Shown here: one piece after another, positions 21,973 through 31,872 of the stretch
Layout of the letters: every line of letters begins with the position of its first letter
How positions within the stretch are numbered: the first letter of the stretch is position 1
Assembly (NCBI GenBank): GCA_020284085.1
Contig: JACEVL010000059.1
Span: forward strand, 358,501-422,500
DNA length: 64,000 bases
Direction: 5' to 3'
Source: Aporrectodea caliginosa
Taxonomy: Eukaryota > Annelida > Clitellata > Crassiclitellata > Lumbricidae
Notes under the pieces: model-generated
What the model was told of the DNA's origin: nothing
Database searches by the model: none
Seen by the model: only the letters and a program-made list of their open reading frames with translations
Position numbers and translations under genes: made by a program

Positions 21973-22286
21973 GCACAATCTGACTCCACCACTGCTCGCA
22001 CTATGGGAGTGCCAGACCCAAGTCATAGGAAAGGAGGGCTACGATAATCAGATTTGTAATGACACAGCGTCATTAAACAAAGCTAACTAACCTGACAAAG
22101 CAAGTGTTTAGAGTGTGTTGAAAGTTAGATACCAGAGTAAAAATTGGTTTTTATTGGACTTCTATTATAGCACCGCTGTCATCATAATACCTAGACATCA
22201 GTTTATGGTCGCTTTCAGGGAAATCGCGATCAGATATCGGAACAGAGAGGATATATGCCTTGAACTTACGTGAAACGCCGCTGAAT

Positions 22287-22326
22287 CTTAAATATAGCAT
22301 CGGATAATTCTATTATAAAGGTGTTT
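22287..22326 (-). promoter_or_regulatory. PSE/TATA-like module
   Basis: Minus strand AAACACCTTTATAA, 16 bases, TATATTTAAG. Confidence 0.5.
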
Positions 22327-22639
22327 AAAAGCAATCGTTACTCATAGCCTTGTTGGTTCCTAAACTAAATCCGCCGATGTGTCAAGCCTTTCCCATAAAC
22401 GTTTTGCTTCTTAGTAGCTGATATATCAAGGAAGAAGCTGTTGCCTCTGTCTCGATCTGTCACCACACCCGGACGACGACCGACCGCCTGACCAGATACA
22501 TTGATGGTCGGAATCTAACTACTCACCCGTTGGAAGACTTAATGAAGCGACGCAAAGTCAGATACAAGCGGAGGGAGGCAAAATAGACAGCCAATGGATT
22601 AGGGGTGTGGAACGCTCGCTCGGTTGGCTAAACAGCCAC

Positions 22640-22900
22640 GATTCGCGTGTTTGTGTCTATGTGTATGCGTGTATGTACGTGTGTGCGCACACGTGTGCGC
22701 ATGTACGCATGCATATGTATGCGTATGCATGTGTATGTTACCATGTGTGTACGTGCATGTGTGTATATATGTATGTATGTATGTATGTATGTGCGTGCTC
22801 TTGCGTAATAATGTACACACGTTCGCGTGTGTATATGTATGTATGTATGTATGTGTGAGTGTGTGGCGTGTTTGTGTGTACGTGTGTTATGTGATAAGAT
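22640..22900. repeat. TG/TATG-rich imperfect microsatellite
   Basis: GTGTGTATGT-type repeats with a TATG block; short Cys/Val/Tyr-rich frames are artefacts. The corresponding stretch in the duplicate (26520-26580, 27140-27190) is split by an insertion. Confidence 0.8.
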
Positions 22901-22963
22901 CTCATCTCGCCAGTATATGTTACCGGGAAAAGGAGCAACATCAATCTAGTTATTGCATCCAGT

Positions 22964-23099
22964 GTTTAGCGATATCTTGTGGCTGCCAGGGCAGTTAACG
23001 TCGATCATACCTAACCTATGACTCTGCATGATTATCCAACTAACATCACGTGCTTGATAATTTTATATAGCTCATAAATGATCCGTTTTAAAGGTGTCT
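22964..23099 (-). other. Two-part unit, minus strand
   Basis: AGACACCTTTAAAA (from 23099), 16 bases, TATATAAAA, about 60 bases, then GACGTT, 20 loop bases (22977-22996), GATATC and GCTAAAC (22970-22964). Its duplicate is 27281-27421, where the stem is better preserved. Confidence 0.55.
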
Positions 23100-23505
23100 A
23101 CTATCTTTTGTTGTAGTCTTCGCTGTTTAACGACATGGCTGCCAGAGCTGATGACGTCAATCTTAACTTACCAAAGCAATCTATATAGTACTGTTATAGA
23201 AGAATTGAAACTGGTGAAAAAATTGTACATCCGGTTGCATCCTTGCCCAAAGGTGTCGCAACGATTCAATTTTTACACCGGATATTAAATACGGTGTTTT
23301 GTTCACGACAGGCAATTATTTAACTCCGCTAACATAATAATTTATTATTCGCCAAATCTTCTTCATAAATATAATAAACTGCAATCCAATTGTTATGTAA
23401 ATAAGACTTCTTCCTGACCGACTTAACCATTTTCATCAGTACTTGAAATTGATAGCACTATTAACATGGCATATAATACACGCAATCCTAATTAGTGAAC
23501 ATTAT

Positions 23506-23741
23506 AGTCGCCGAGTGGGTTGGTACTTGGTAGCCCGCCTACCACGCCGGAGGCCCGGGTTCGCTTCCCGGTCGGTCGGTTTATCAGAGATTAATTTCTC
23601 GGATCTTTACTGCGGGTGGCTCGGTCGCAATATAAACGTGGAGTACAATACAACACAATACAACACAACACAATATGCTGGGGCGCGGTGGTATAGGGGT
23701 ATGTTCGGTGCCTTGCAGCTGGAGGGTTGCGGGTTCGAATT
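23506..23741 (+). mobile_element. SINE family B (dimeric), interrupted
   Basis: tRNA-Leu/Ser-like head (CCGAGTGGGTTGG, B box GGTTCGCTTCC), a short AATACAACAC linker, then a second tRNA-like unit GGGGCGCGGTGGTATAGGGG with B box GGGTTCGAAT. The second unit stops at 23741, where a TACCCG-type element end begins. Confidence 0.8.
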
Positions 23742-23880
23742 AGGGGTCTGCGGGTAGAGCATTTCGGCTACCCGACCCGTACCCGTAATACAGGACCGTT
23801 ACCCGTACCCGTACCCGACCCGTAGTCAAAATTTCTACCCAACCCGACCCGTACCCGCGGGTATACCCGTACCCGCACCG
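23742..23880 (+). mobile_element. TACCCG-rich element end
   Basis: TAGGGGTCTGCGGGTAGAGC and the following TACCCG run match the left end of the element at 12.74 kb. No matching right end is visible, and the run passes straight into the 165-bp satellite. Confidence 0.65.
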
Positions 23881-23899
23881 TAACTGCCAAGTCATTAAT

Positions 23900-25190
23900 A
23901 TAGTGGAGGAACGTGCCTGTGCATTTTTCTTCAGTCATTTCAAGTTGATGTAAAAGTTTCATTTTCACTACCAATTTGAAGGTAATGGTCTGTAGATCAA
24001 TATTCGTCTGAGGGAAAGCATGCAGATAAAAAATGAAGAGTGGGGGCTCGAAAACCCCCTCTGGCCTATGGGAAATATGTGTATTTTTTCCAGTCATTTC
24101 AAATATATGCAAAAGTTTCTTTTTCAGTACCAATTTGAAGGTAATGGTATACAGACCAATATTGGTCCGAGGGGAAAGCATTCAGATAAAAAAGAAGCGT
24201 GTGGGGCTCGAAAAAACCCTCCAACCTATGCAAAATATGTGTATTTTGCTCCAGTCATTTTCAGTAGATGCATAAATTTCGTTTTTCAGTACCAATTTGA
24301 AGGTAATGGTCTCTAAATCAATATTGGTCCGAGTGGAAAGCATTCAGATTTAAAAATGAAGCGTGGGGGTTCGAAACCCCCACCTCCGTCCTTTGCGAAA
24401 TATGTGGATTTTACTCCAGTCATTTCAAATAGATGCAAAAGTTTCTTTTTTCAGTACCAATTTGAAGGTAATGGTCTACAGATCAAATGCAGATCCGAAG
24501 GGAAAGCATTCAGATAAAAAAATTAAGCGTGGGGGTTCGAAATCCCCCGGCCTATGCTAAATATGTAAACTGTTGTAACTTTTGACTGGATGGTCCGATT
24601 TGAACATATTTGGTATGCATGGATTCAGAATCAAGAGCTGCAAGTGATATTAATATGCATATTGGACATAAAAGCGTGTATTGCATATAAAAACTTGAGG
24701 GGTTCTAAATCTCTTTTCCGGCCTATGCGAAATATGCGTATTTTGCTGCTGTCATTTCCAGTAGATGCATAAGTTACTTTTTTCAGTACCAAGTTGAAGG
24801 TAGTGGTCTCTAGATCAATATTGGTCCGAGGGGAAAGCATTCAGATTAAAAAATGAAGCGTGGGGGCACTGGGGGGTTCGAAACCCCACTCCGTCCTTTG
24901 CGAAATATGTTGATTTTGCTCAAGAGTATTTCAAATAGATGCAAAAGTTTCTTTTTCAGTACCAATTTGAAGGTAATGGGCTATAGATCAATACTGGTAC
25001 GAGGGGAAAGCATTCAGATAAAAAAATTAAGCGTGGGGATTCGAAAGCCCCCGGCCTATGCAAAATATGTAAACTGTTGTAACTTTTGATTGGATGGGCC
25101 GATCTGAACATATGTGGTATGTATGGATTCAGAATCATTAGTTGCAAGTGATATTAACATGTAAATTACACATAGAAGCTGTGATGTGAT
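23900..25190 (+). repeat. Satellite-like tandem array, unit about 165 bp
   Basis: Units share ACCAATTTGAAGGTAATGGT, GGGGAAAGCATTCAGAT and AAATATGTG. Starts of the GGAAAGCATTCAGAT word at about 24010, 24172, 24334, 24501, 24832 and 25003 give a period of 161-168 bp. Two units carry an extra segment (AACTGTTGTAACTTTTGA..) at 24568 and 25071. Short frames here repeat FFFSTNLKVM-like peptides and are not genes. Confidence 0.85.
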
Positions 25191-25744
25191 GGTGCCAGTG
25201 TTGGCGCATATCCACAAAACTAAAGAAAGTTTCATAAGAAAGTTGCTAATAAACCGGCTATAATAAATTGAACGTACATATACCTGGGTAGTTAAGTATT
25301 GCATATTGTTCTTGTGCAGCTACTTTGCACATGTACACTTGCAAAGACGTGTGCATTTCAATTTTGCCTTCATGCACTTGCAGAGAGAGCAGGTACTTGT
25401 GCAAGTGCACTTCACTTGTGTCTGGCTGCACGTTAGAATAAGCCCTGATAATAACCACTCTTAGCTCTGTCATCTAAACTCCATCGCACTCTTAACACTT
25501 GCATTGACAAGTAACTAAGTAAATCAACTGCTACAATATGCGTTGGCTTGTGATGCTCTCCAGATCCCCTGGTTAAAAGTGAATTTCATAAGATGAGGGT
25601 AATTTCTGCCCTCAATCTAATCTAATCTATTCCAATGACTTCCATAACGCAATAATTATTGTATAGTAATACCCAATACATATACTATAGCAACGAGCAA
25701 CGCTCCAAGTATAAAGGTCACTTACAGTATACGTCCGTGCCTTA

Positions 25745-25828
25745 AAGCCAGACAGTGCCAGTCCCAAGCCTGGATAAAAAAGGTGGGCGAAGCTAATGAT
25801 TTTGTCATCACACAGTGTCGTTAAACGG
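25745..25828 (+). repeat. LINE-type 3' tail, form B
   Basis: GACAGTGCCAGTCCCAAGCC..GAAGCTAATG..CACAGTGTCGTTAAAC; copy of 21705-21786. Confidence 0.6.
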
Positions 25829-25867
25829 TAACTACTATAACTACTGCTCTGAGTGATGTTTTATTGT

Positions 25868-25990
25868 AAACACCTTTTTTACGCAGTCATCTGGTGCCAT
25901 ATATATCCATCTGACGCCATTATTTCTAGGTGATCTTTTACCCATCATCGAATTCTCGTCAACGGCCTGTAACGTCACAAAGCACGTCCG
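25868..25990 (+). other. Two-part unit, truncated by a SINE head
   Basis: AAACACCTTTTTTA, 16 bases, CATATATAT, then TCGTCAACGGCCTGTAACGTC, where the hairpin is cut off by the tRNA-Arg-like sequence on the other strand. Confidence 0.45.
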
Positions 25991-26053
25991 ACTACGGACT
26001 CGAACTCGGTACCTCTCGCTCTCCATGCCAGTGTGTTATCCATTGCGCTATCG

Positions 26054-26058
<5 letters not shown>
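25985..26058 (-). mobile_element. SINE family E head (tRNA-Arg-like)
   Basis: Minus strand TAGCGCAATGGATAACACAC (A box) and CGAGTTCGAGTCCG (B box). Only the head is present; an AT microsatellite adjoins. Confidence 0.7.

Positions 26059-26097
<39 letters not shown>
26058..26097. repeat. (AT)n microsatellite
   Basis: About 40 bp of AT repeat. Confidence 0.95.
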
Positions 26098-26099
<2 letters not shown>

Positions 26100-26582
26100 C
26101 GACATTAAATATTAAATCCTCTGGCCACTTCTTTATCGGGGATTAAACACATACACAGCTAATGCGAAGGACAGAAAGCTGCCCACGCTGAATAGGCTAC
26201 CAAACAGTGTGGGTGTGTGCTTGTGTGCAGCGGCAGGCACCTCTTCATTTAGAATTCCTCTCACTGTCTTGGTCCTTTGCAAGAAAAGTTTGGGCTGTCA
26301 GAACCTTTTCTGCCTTTGACTCGATCTGTCACCACACCCGGACGACGACCGACCGCCTGCCGAATACATTGTCCGTCGGAATTTAACTACTCACCCGTTG
26401 GAAGACTTAATGAAGCGACGCAAAGTCAGATACAAGCGGAGGGAGGCAGAATAGACAGCCAATGGATAAACTAGGGGTGTGGAACGCTCGCTCGGTCGGC
26501 TAAACAGCCATCATATGATTCGCGTGTTTTTGTGTATGTGTTTATGTACGTGTGTGCGTGCTTTTGCGTAATAATGAACACA

Positions 26583-26992
26583 CAATACAATTCATTCATT
26601 CATTCATTCCGGATATTTATATAGCGCCTCTTCAAGAAACCTACTCAGAGGCGCTCCCAGCCCAGCCACGGCCAAACAGAAAGGTCTTTAGAAGTTGGTA
26701 GAAAGCAGGCAAATCATTCCGGGGCAGTAAGCGTAACGTAAGCGACAGCCCATTCCAAGTGGAGGGGCCAATAACCGAAAAGCCTCGACGCTGTCTGACC
26801 GAGGAGCGGGCCCGAGGGACCAATAGCTCCCCCCTTAGTCGAAGAGCGCAGAGCTCGACGAGAGGCTAAGTCGGAAACCGGGCGACAAAGATCATATAAG
26901 TAGGACGGAGCACTACCAGTGAGACACTGCCAGACAAGTGCTGCTATCCTATAGGATATGCGTTGCGAGGCAGGAAGCCAGTGCAATAAATA
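26583..26992 (-). pseudogene. L2/CR1-type LINE C-terminus and 3' tail
   Basis: The minus strand encodes HWLPASQRISYRIAAL..CRPVSD..RRALRSS, then in another frame FSVIGPSTWNGL..LLPRN..FYQLLKTFLFGR, the standard last ~120 residues of this LINE group; one frameshift separates them (around 26820). The 3' end forms AGCGCCTC/GAGGCGCT (26623-26630, 26648-26655) and ends in an ATTC-type microsatellite. It is of a different subfamily from the L2 element at 34-42 kb. Confidence 0.8.
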
Positions 26993-27130
26993 CAATACAA
27001 CTTGCATTTATAACGCGCCTTAATAAAACAAAGTCTTACTGAAAGGACGCGTTGCAATGTACATAGTACTTAGAAAAGAGATAAGTTTTAAGTTTAGATT
27101 TAAAAATATTAATTGAGGATGATCTTCGGA
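26985..27130 (-). mobile_element. Additional retroposon tail fragment
   Basis: Minus strand ends AAGGCGCGTTATAAATGCAAGTTGTATTGTATT, a GCGC tail with a TACAA-type end, abutting the LINE fragment. Confidence 0.5.
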
Positions 27131-27280
27131 TTAGTTCTGTATATGTACGTGTGTATGTGAGTGTGTGGCGTGTTTATGTGTGTACGTGTGCTGTGTGATA
27201 AGATTTCATCTCGCCATTATCTCGCCAGTATATGTTACCGGGAAAAGGAGCTATATCAATCCAAAATAGTTGCATCCAGT

Positions 27281-27421
27281 GTTTAGCGACATCTTGTGGC
27301 TGCCAGGAATGTTAACGTCGACCATACATAACCTATGATTTACAAAAACGTTTCGATGAATATCTAGACGTGGTTGATAAAACCATATATAGCTCATAAT
27401 TGCTCCGTTTTAAAGGTGTCT
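27281..27421 (-). other. Two-part unit, minus strand
   Basis: AGACACCTTTAAAA (from 27421), 16 bases, TATATATGG, about 70 bases, GACGTT (27319-27314), 20 loop bases, GATGTC (27293-27288), GCTAAAC. The stem has four Watson-Crick and two G-U pairs on this strand. Confidence 0.55.
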
Positions 27422-27719
27422 AAGTAGATCCTTGTATCTTTTGTTGTAGTCTTCCCTGTTTAACTATATCACCATTGACACACAGATGTCACCACAATTT
27501 ATTTTTTTTACACCGGATATTAAATACGGTGTTTTGTTCCCGACAGGCAATTTTCTACTCCACAAACATAATATTATTATTCGTCAAATCTTCTTCGTAA
27601 ATATAATAAACTCCTAAGCAATTTTTATGTAAACAAAACGCGATGACTTCCTGACCGCCAGAGGGCTACGTTCAAACTTTCATGAGTACTTGAGTTTGAT
27701 AGCACTATTAGCGAGCATC

Positions 27720-28840
27720 ATAGCTATAAAAGGTGCTTTATATTTTTAACGGAAAATCGCATTATAATTAGTAGTGCAGAGACTCTAATGAATGACATCT
27801 TGTGACAACTAGAGTCGTTATCGTCTCTGCTAACGTCTATATAAGTATATATATATATAATATATACTGTACATATATATTATTTCAGACCCCCTTCAAG
27901 AGACCTCTCCGCAGAGGCGCTCCCTCCGTTTATATAAACACACACATACACTCACACACATGCGCACGCGCACAAATATTTATATACATCGGGCCTACAT
28001 GTATAAATACATATATTTATATATATATGTATATAATTATATATATAAAGGTAACATATCCCTATCTGAATAAGTACGACTTGAATAGGGTTTACCATAA
28101 TATACATTCTATACAATAAAGCAACTCGTACAACTCTACCTTGACGACGACATTGTCCAAGAAATCTCCAAACTTCAACAAGAGCTTCACCGAAAAACGA
28201 CCAACAGCAGCCGAGTTTAAATACGCAGAATTTCTGTTGGTCAACAATGATAGCGAAATAGACAGCTTTCTACGTAGAACTCAAAGAACTTCTAAACCAT
28301 GCAATGGAGAATTGACTTCCTTAACAACATAATGTCATCAAATCAAAAGAATAGTGGCATTATGCCAATCCCTTTGATCCGTCTTAGCGTGGGTTTAGGT
28401 AGAGTTAACCACTCCTCTAAAGCCTATATTAGATGAACGCAGCGAATATGATTGTATATACAATAGGCTATAATAGTCCAGTTTTTCATCAGTAGTTTAT
28501 TGTTTCTAAACCATCACTGCCTTCGAGTTGATTTTGGGTGATTGGTGGTTATCGGCTACCCAACCTTAGGCCCTGCCTTAACAACTAGGGTGAGAGGAAG
28601 ATATATGATTTCCCCGTGCCTCTGACAAGCTTCAGGAACTCCGCTCGTAATATATTTTCAGTGTTCAAAACAACATCCCATGGCAGCCAGGGTCGTTGAC
28701 GTCGTCCTCCTTATTTCTCAAGGCTTAGGACCGGCAACACCTGAAAATGTCTTTATTCTTTCTCCCAGTTCCTTCTTTGTTTTCTTTGTTTCTCCACTCA
28801 GCTTCACTATTAAACTCCTCAACAGAATACTCATTATTAA
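27720..28840. other. No recognised gene
   Basis: Contains TATA-type microsatellites (27840-28050), a short L2-like tail GCAGAGGCGCTCCC (27911-27925) and otherwise unannotated sequence. Two frames of about 62 codons (28141, 28680) show no motif; a host exon here cannot be excluded. Confidence 0.4.
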
Positions 28841-28844
28841 ATAT

Positions 28845-29272
28845 TATTATTACTACTCAAAGGTTTAACGTCGCCTTATGACATCAAAGGCCGTTGACGA
28901 CAATTCACAATGTATACCATACAATGAAAACGAGAAAGTTAACGTCCAATACGACACCATTTAAAGGTGTCAAAATAAATCCTTACAATGTCACAAAATT
29001 CAATGTTAAACGACATAAAGTAATGCATCGGTTAGGCCTACTTTCTGTGATACACACACTGTGGTTATATGATTCGATACAAATTTAATTATACTAATAT
29101 CATGACGTTAGATTCTTATTCTACTTGTACTCTTTTAAGTGATTATTTATTAATTTTCAGTTTAACGTCATCTTGTGACAACATTCACTATTTACCATTA
29201 TACTTTTTTGAATAAAAATTTGATAAAAACAGCACAAACACTAAATGATATAGGTAATTCACAAATTCACAA
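28845..29272 (-). mobile_element. I-type LINE 3' UTR insertion, 428 bp
   Basis: Flanked by the 12-bp direct repeat ATTATTAAATAT (28833-28844, 29273-29284). Nearly identical to 7308-7733 in reverse orientation, including hairpin GTCGTC/GGCGAC (28901-28896, 28875-28870) and GTTAAAC (28869-28863). A 5'-truncated, fairly recent insertion. Confidence 0.9.
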
Positions 29273-29301
29273 ATTATTAAATATGGGGGATGGGATCCTC
29301 A

Positions 29302-29340
29302 GTTTAACGGCAGCTTATGACAACATTGGCCGTTGCCGCC
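29302..29340 (-). repeat. Hairpin form A, GGCGGC stem
   Basis: Minus strand GGCGGC, 20 loop bases, GCTGCC, GTTAAAC, preceded by CCAAAACTAATCTTTGTC as at 48.74 kb. Confidence 0.65.
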
Positions 29341-29405
29341 GACAAAGATTAGTTTTGGCATATTACAGCTCTTTATATTATTATTAAATATATTTGGTTT
29401 CAGGT

Positions 29406-29444
29406 TTATTTATAACAAGACTGTTCTTGCTAAAACGGGTGTTT
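29406..29444 (-). promoter_or_regulatory. PSE/TATA-like module
   Basis: Minus strand AAACACCCGTTTTA, 16 bases, TATAAATAA. The hairpin at 29340-29302 lies 104 bases downstream on the same strand. Confidence 0.5.
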
Positions 29445-29536
29445 AAGCAGGTAATCATTTGCGTTTGATTAACTGACTGCGCAGACGTAATGTCAGTTTT
29501 CTTCGTCCGTCAGATGTCGCCCTTCTCCGATTGTCC

Positions 29537-29977
29537 GTTGTATTGTATTGTATTGTATTGTATTGTATTTTGTATTGTATTTGAACACTTGTTATAGCGC
29601 CCCTACCAGATTGCCCATTCAGAGGCGCTCCCGACTACTGCACGGACGCTGAATCGGAGTTTCACACCGAAGCGCATGATCAATTGCGAGTGAAGCATCA
29701 ATTGACTTGCCCAGGGTCCCTATGCGGCGGTTTTGAGGTGGATTCGAACCCTCAACCCTCCAGCTGCAAGGCACCGAATATACCCCTATACCACCACGCC
29801 GCAGTATATTGTGTTGTGCTGTATTGTATTGTATTGTACTCCACGTTTATATTGCGACCGAGCCACCCGCAGTAAAGATCCGAGAAATTAATCTCTGATA
29901 AACCGACCGACGCGGAATCGAACCCGGGCCGCCGTGCGTGGTGAGCGGGCTACCAACCCACTCGGCCACTCAGGACG
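29537..29977 (-). mobile_element. SINE family B, dimeric, complete
   Basis: Minus strand order: tRNA-Leu/Ser-like head, AATACAA linker, second tRNA-like unit with B box GGTTCGAATCC, then GGAGCGCCTCTGAATGGG..GGGGCGCTATAACAAGTG and a TACAA microsatellite. The tail resembles L2-type LINE ends. Confidence 0.85.
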
Positions 29978-30081
29978 TCTATTCACACTAGGCTAGCGGG
30001 AAGTCTGAGCTTTCTATTCAGTTTGTGAGAAACCTCATAATGAGGATCGGGCCGCCTATTGATGATAAACCGTTGCCTTTA

Positions 30082-30119
30082 AGACACCATTATAATGTCG
30101 CCAGCATATTTTATATAGT
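30082..30119 (+). promoter_or_regulatory. PSE/TATA-like module
   Basis: AGACACCATTATAA, 16 bases, TATATAGTT. The equivalent in the inverted copy is at 43781. Confidence 0.5.
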
Positions 30120-30158
30120 TATGGAAAACGATAGCCAATTGATAAGAGCGTTCTGTTT

Positions 30159-30660
30159 AGACCCCTTTAAAAGATTTTTTACCAATGCTATATAAGATGT
30201 AAACCCGATAACGATTGCTAATTGATAAAAGAAAGCTATAGTTCTAATTAGACCCCTTTAAAAGGTTTTATACCAATACTGTATAAGATGTAAACCCGAT
30301 AACGATTGCTAATTGATAAAAGAAAGCTATAGTTCTAATTAGACCCCTTTAAAAGGTTTTTTACCAATGCTATATAAGATGTAAACCCGATAACGATTGC
30401 TAATTGATAAAAGAAAGCTATAGTTCTAATTAGACCCCTTTAAAAGGTTTTATACCAATACTGTATAAGATGTAAACCCGATAACGATTGCTAATTGATA
30501 AAAGAAAGCTTTCTTATTAGACACCTTTAAATGTTTTATACCAATGCTATATAAGATGTAAACCCGATAACGATTTTCAATTGATAAAATAAAGCGCGTT
30601 CTTATTAGACCCCTTTAAAAGGTTTCACACCAATGCTATATAAGATGTAAACCCGATATC
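30159..30660 (+). repeat. Tandem array of six PSE/TATA-like units
   Basis: AGAC starts at 30159, 30250, 30341, 30432, 30519 and 30607 give periods of 91, 91, 91, 87 and 88. Each unit has AGAC(C/A)CCTTTAAA, the TATATAAG or TGTATAAG 29-30 bases on, and a GATAACGATTGCTAATTGATAAAAG block. Only the last unit is followed by a hairpin region. Confidence 0.9.
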
Positions 30661-30750
30661 CGCGATGAATTGTGCTGAAAGACACCGAATGCCAGAATTG
30701 ATCAAAGTATAACTGCCGACGTCAACGGCATTTTTGCCACAAAATCTTAA
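30607..30750 (+). other. Last array unit with hairpin, split by TTAA element
   Basis: AGACCCCTTTAAAA, TATATAAG (30637), then GACGTC (30718-30723) and AACGGCATTTTTGCC; the 3' stem is eroded (AAATCTTAA). The element insertion at TTAA separates the final AACTGTGG. The uninterrupted counterpart is 43213-43346. Confidence 0.55.
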
Positions 30751-31385
30751 CCCTTTGGAAGTGAGGTGAAGCATTGGAACGTTTGAGGTGGGGTGGGGTA
30801 TCACATACCCCCAATACATATTTTTGGCTTGCAAGTCGCAGTATCAACTAAATAACATTTTTTGTGAGCTAAAGTATACAGTTTTGCAACCAATTATCAG
30901 CCAAACCGGTGATTATTAGGAAAAAACAAATAACTGTTTTCAATCATAATTGAAATGGCCAGCGCGGTGGCGTTCAAAATCAAAGCGGCCCTTTGCAATG
31001 GCATTTTCGCGGCCCTTGAAACGTGTAACGTTTGCGAACACGTGACATAATACCCGTAATAATGGATCCTTTTGCATCGATGCGAAACTATATATTTATC
31101 TTACAACTGCGATATCTTCTATTATCGCCCAATTTTTTCTGCACTGAGCCGTTACTTTTTGATAATTCATTAAAATCAACATGTATACGAAAATCATAAT
31201 TTCTCTTTAATATGCAACAAATAAAAATAATGTGCGTTCCAAAGTACCTTAAATTGTCCCAAAGTGTCCGCATTTCACATTCACTAAGGTAGACAAAAAT
31301 AATCCAAGCTGGTTCCCCTTTTTCCATAGAAAACGCAGCGTAGAATACCTATGGGGTGTGTCATACCCACCTCACCTCCAAAGGG
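30751..31385. mobile_element. piggyBac-like non-autonomous element, 635 bp
   Basis: Flanked by TTAA (30747-30750, 31386-31389). Ends CCCTTTGGAAGTGAGGTG and, from the right, CCCTTTGGAGGTGAGGTG differ at one of 18 positions; subterminal GGGTAT.ACA.ACCCC follows on both sides. The inverted duplicate at 43.2 kb has a single TTAA and no insertion. No transposase frame. Confidence 0.85.
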
Positions 31386-31387
31386 TT

Positions 31388-31600
31388 AAACTGTGGTTAG
31401 AGCGCTCGGTCTGTAACGCGGACAGCACGGGTTCGATCCTCCTCCACTGAGACGGTAACTGTGTAGGGACCTTGAGCGAGTCCTTAACTCACAATTGCTC
31501 AGCACCATCGATGTTCTGTCGTATGGTCGTGTGCGCAGTTCACAGCTTTGGAAGGAGGGCAATATCAAATACAGTTGTATTGTATTGCATATATATTTAG
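31388..31600 (+). mobile_element. SINE family D
   Basis: tRNA-like head GGTTAGAGCGCTCGG with B box GGGTTCGATCCTCC, then GTCCTTAACTCACAATTGCTC and an ending GTATTGTATTGCATATATATTTAGTTG. The same arrangement is at 43213-43000 (minus). Confidence 0.7.
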
Positions 31601-31762
31601 TTGTATGAGCGCATCAGATTAACCTTGCAACACACGGAAATCGTCCAGAAGTGGGAAATTTTCAGTGGGTGATTCTCTGGACGATATAGTTGGACGGGGC
31701 GAGAAATTTTCCTTTTCCAAATGGATGGACAGATTTTTATGTCGACGTCATTTTGTTTACAG

Positions 31763-31872
31763 ATGACGTAACCAAGTACTGGACCTATCACGGTTCGTTT
31801 ACGACTCCGCCATGTTACGAAACGGTCACGTGGATAGTCCTTGTCCAGCCAATCACAGTCACTAGCGAAGTG
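31763..31872 (+). CDS. Alpha-carbonic anhydrase, penultimate-type exon
   Basis: Encodes [17 protein letters not shown], then [18 protein letters not shown]. YWTYxGSxTTPP and VTWIVL are the signature of alpha-carbonic anhydrases, zinc enzymes that interconvert CO2 and bicarbonate; the first of the two Thr corresponds to the catalytic Thr199 of the vertebrate enzymes. Borders: acceptor TTTTGTTTACAG ending at 31762, donor GTAAGTGA at 31873. The exon starts with the last two bases of a codon and ends on a codon. Earlier exons (1-5) were not found upstream. The next exon at 32674 joins in frame. Confidence 0.85.

Larger units (their letters stand above)
21500..23470. repeat. Segmental duplication, copy 1
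   Basis: Alignable to 25505-27715. Shared landmarks are CAACTGCTACAATATGCGTT, the form B tail, the module at 21825, a CCACACCCGGACGACGACCG block (22470), the unit ending at 23099 and an ACACCGGATATTAAATACGG block near 23273. Confidence 0.8.
25505..27715. repeat. Segmental duplication, copy 2
   Basis: Second copy of 21500-23470, with added insertions: an AT microsatellite and SINE head near 26.0 kb and an L2-type LINE end with a further tail at 26583-27130. Confidence 0.8.
30000..31725 (+). repeat. Inverted-duplicate segment, copy 1
   Basis: Matches 43870-42880 read on the minus strand, from GAAGTCTG..TTTGTGAGAAAC through the tandem array, the hairpin, SINE-D and the GTCCAGAAGTGG..GATTCTCTGGACGATAT block. 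A TTAA element (30751-31385) interrupts only this copy. Confidence 0.85.

Noticed and set aside
30159..30660. CRISPR array (regular ~90-bp repeats)
   Set aside because: Units are contiguous with no unique spacers, and the genome is animal.
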